Notes under the pieces: model-generated
Told to the model about the DNA's origin: nothing
The model's input: only the letters and a program-made list of their open reading frames with translations
The model's database searches: none
Shown: one piece after another, positions 63,886 through 64,000 of the stretch
How positions within the stretch are numbered: position 1 is the first letter of the stretch
Layout of the letters: each line of letters starts with the position of its first letter
Program-made: the position numbers and the translations under genes
NCBI RefSeq assembly: GCF_000237925.1
Contig: NW_017386041.1
Span: forward strand, 372,001-436,000
Reading direction: 5' to 3'
Source: Schistosoma mansoni
Lineage: Eukaryota > Platyhelminthes > Trematoda > Strigeidida > Schistosomatidae
DNA: 64,000 bases

Positions 63886-64000
63886 ACATTCATCAATATA
63901 TTTGAAAATAAAGGGATATTTTGTTTAGGTGAGGAGATCAGATGAATTTTTTAAGATTCTGTAACAACAGAAATAGTTCCAAGAGTTTAAATGTTTTGAA

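Overview
This window looks like Schistosoma (blood fluke) nuclear DNA. It is AT-rich, has introns with GT/AG borders, and is packed with repeats typical of schistosomes: Sm-alpha-type SINEs with a hammerhead ribozyme, RTE/SR2-like LINE fragments ending in TAAG-type tetranucleotide tails, short solo LTRs, Penelope-like remnants and a Merlin-type DNA transposon. The species cannot be fixed by eye. A 200-N assembly gap lies at 14859-15058.

One host gene is recognisable. Seven coding exons on the + strand (33720-34064, 36959-37303, 38899-39208, 50069-50155, 51937-51991, 56151-56611, 58021-58124) join in phase into 569 codons of an ESRP/Fusilli-type epithelial splicing regulatory protein. They hold a divergent N-terminal extension, the exonuclease-like N-terminal domain, RRM1 (carrying a Ser/Asn-rich insertion) and the start of RRM2. 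The 3' end lies beyond the window. A possible alternative last exon with its own AATAAA sits in intron 3 (44098-44310). A tRNA-Gly(TCC)-like sequence, probably a retrocopy, lies in the same intron.

Region by region: 1-33.6 kb is upstream DNA with no gene I can support; it holds LINE pieces, solo LTRs, hammerhead SINEs and a 0.5-kb repeat called family C here. 33.7-58.1 kb is the ESRP gene, its introns filled with the same families. 58.1-64 kb is more intron or downstream repeat, including a Merlin transposon.

Main finding: two SINE families here have a tRNA-like head (A and B boxes) followed by a type-I hammerhead. Family A is Sm-alpha-like (stem I atccag/ctggat, stem III acgcgcgt). Family B has stem I gcactg/cagtgc and stem III acggccgt. 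Insertion structure seems to record ribozyme activity. Several A copies and at least one B copy carry AAA (or AGA) exactly at the predicted cut site. Many B copies are fold-backs flanked by target-site duplications (TSDs), and in two of them the inverted arm starts exactly at the cut site; a third arm reaches that base just where the assembly gap begins. This suggests that self-cleaved RNAs were templates for reverse transcription. Several nested insertions with clear TSDs give relative ages. Family letters (A, B, C, D and so on) are local labels for this window.
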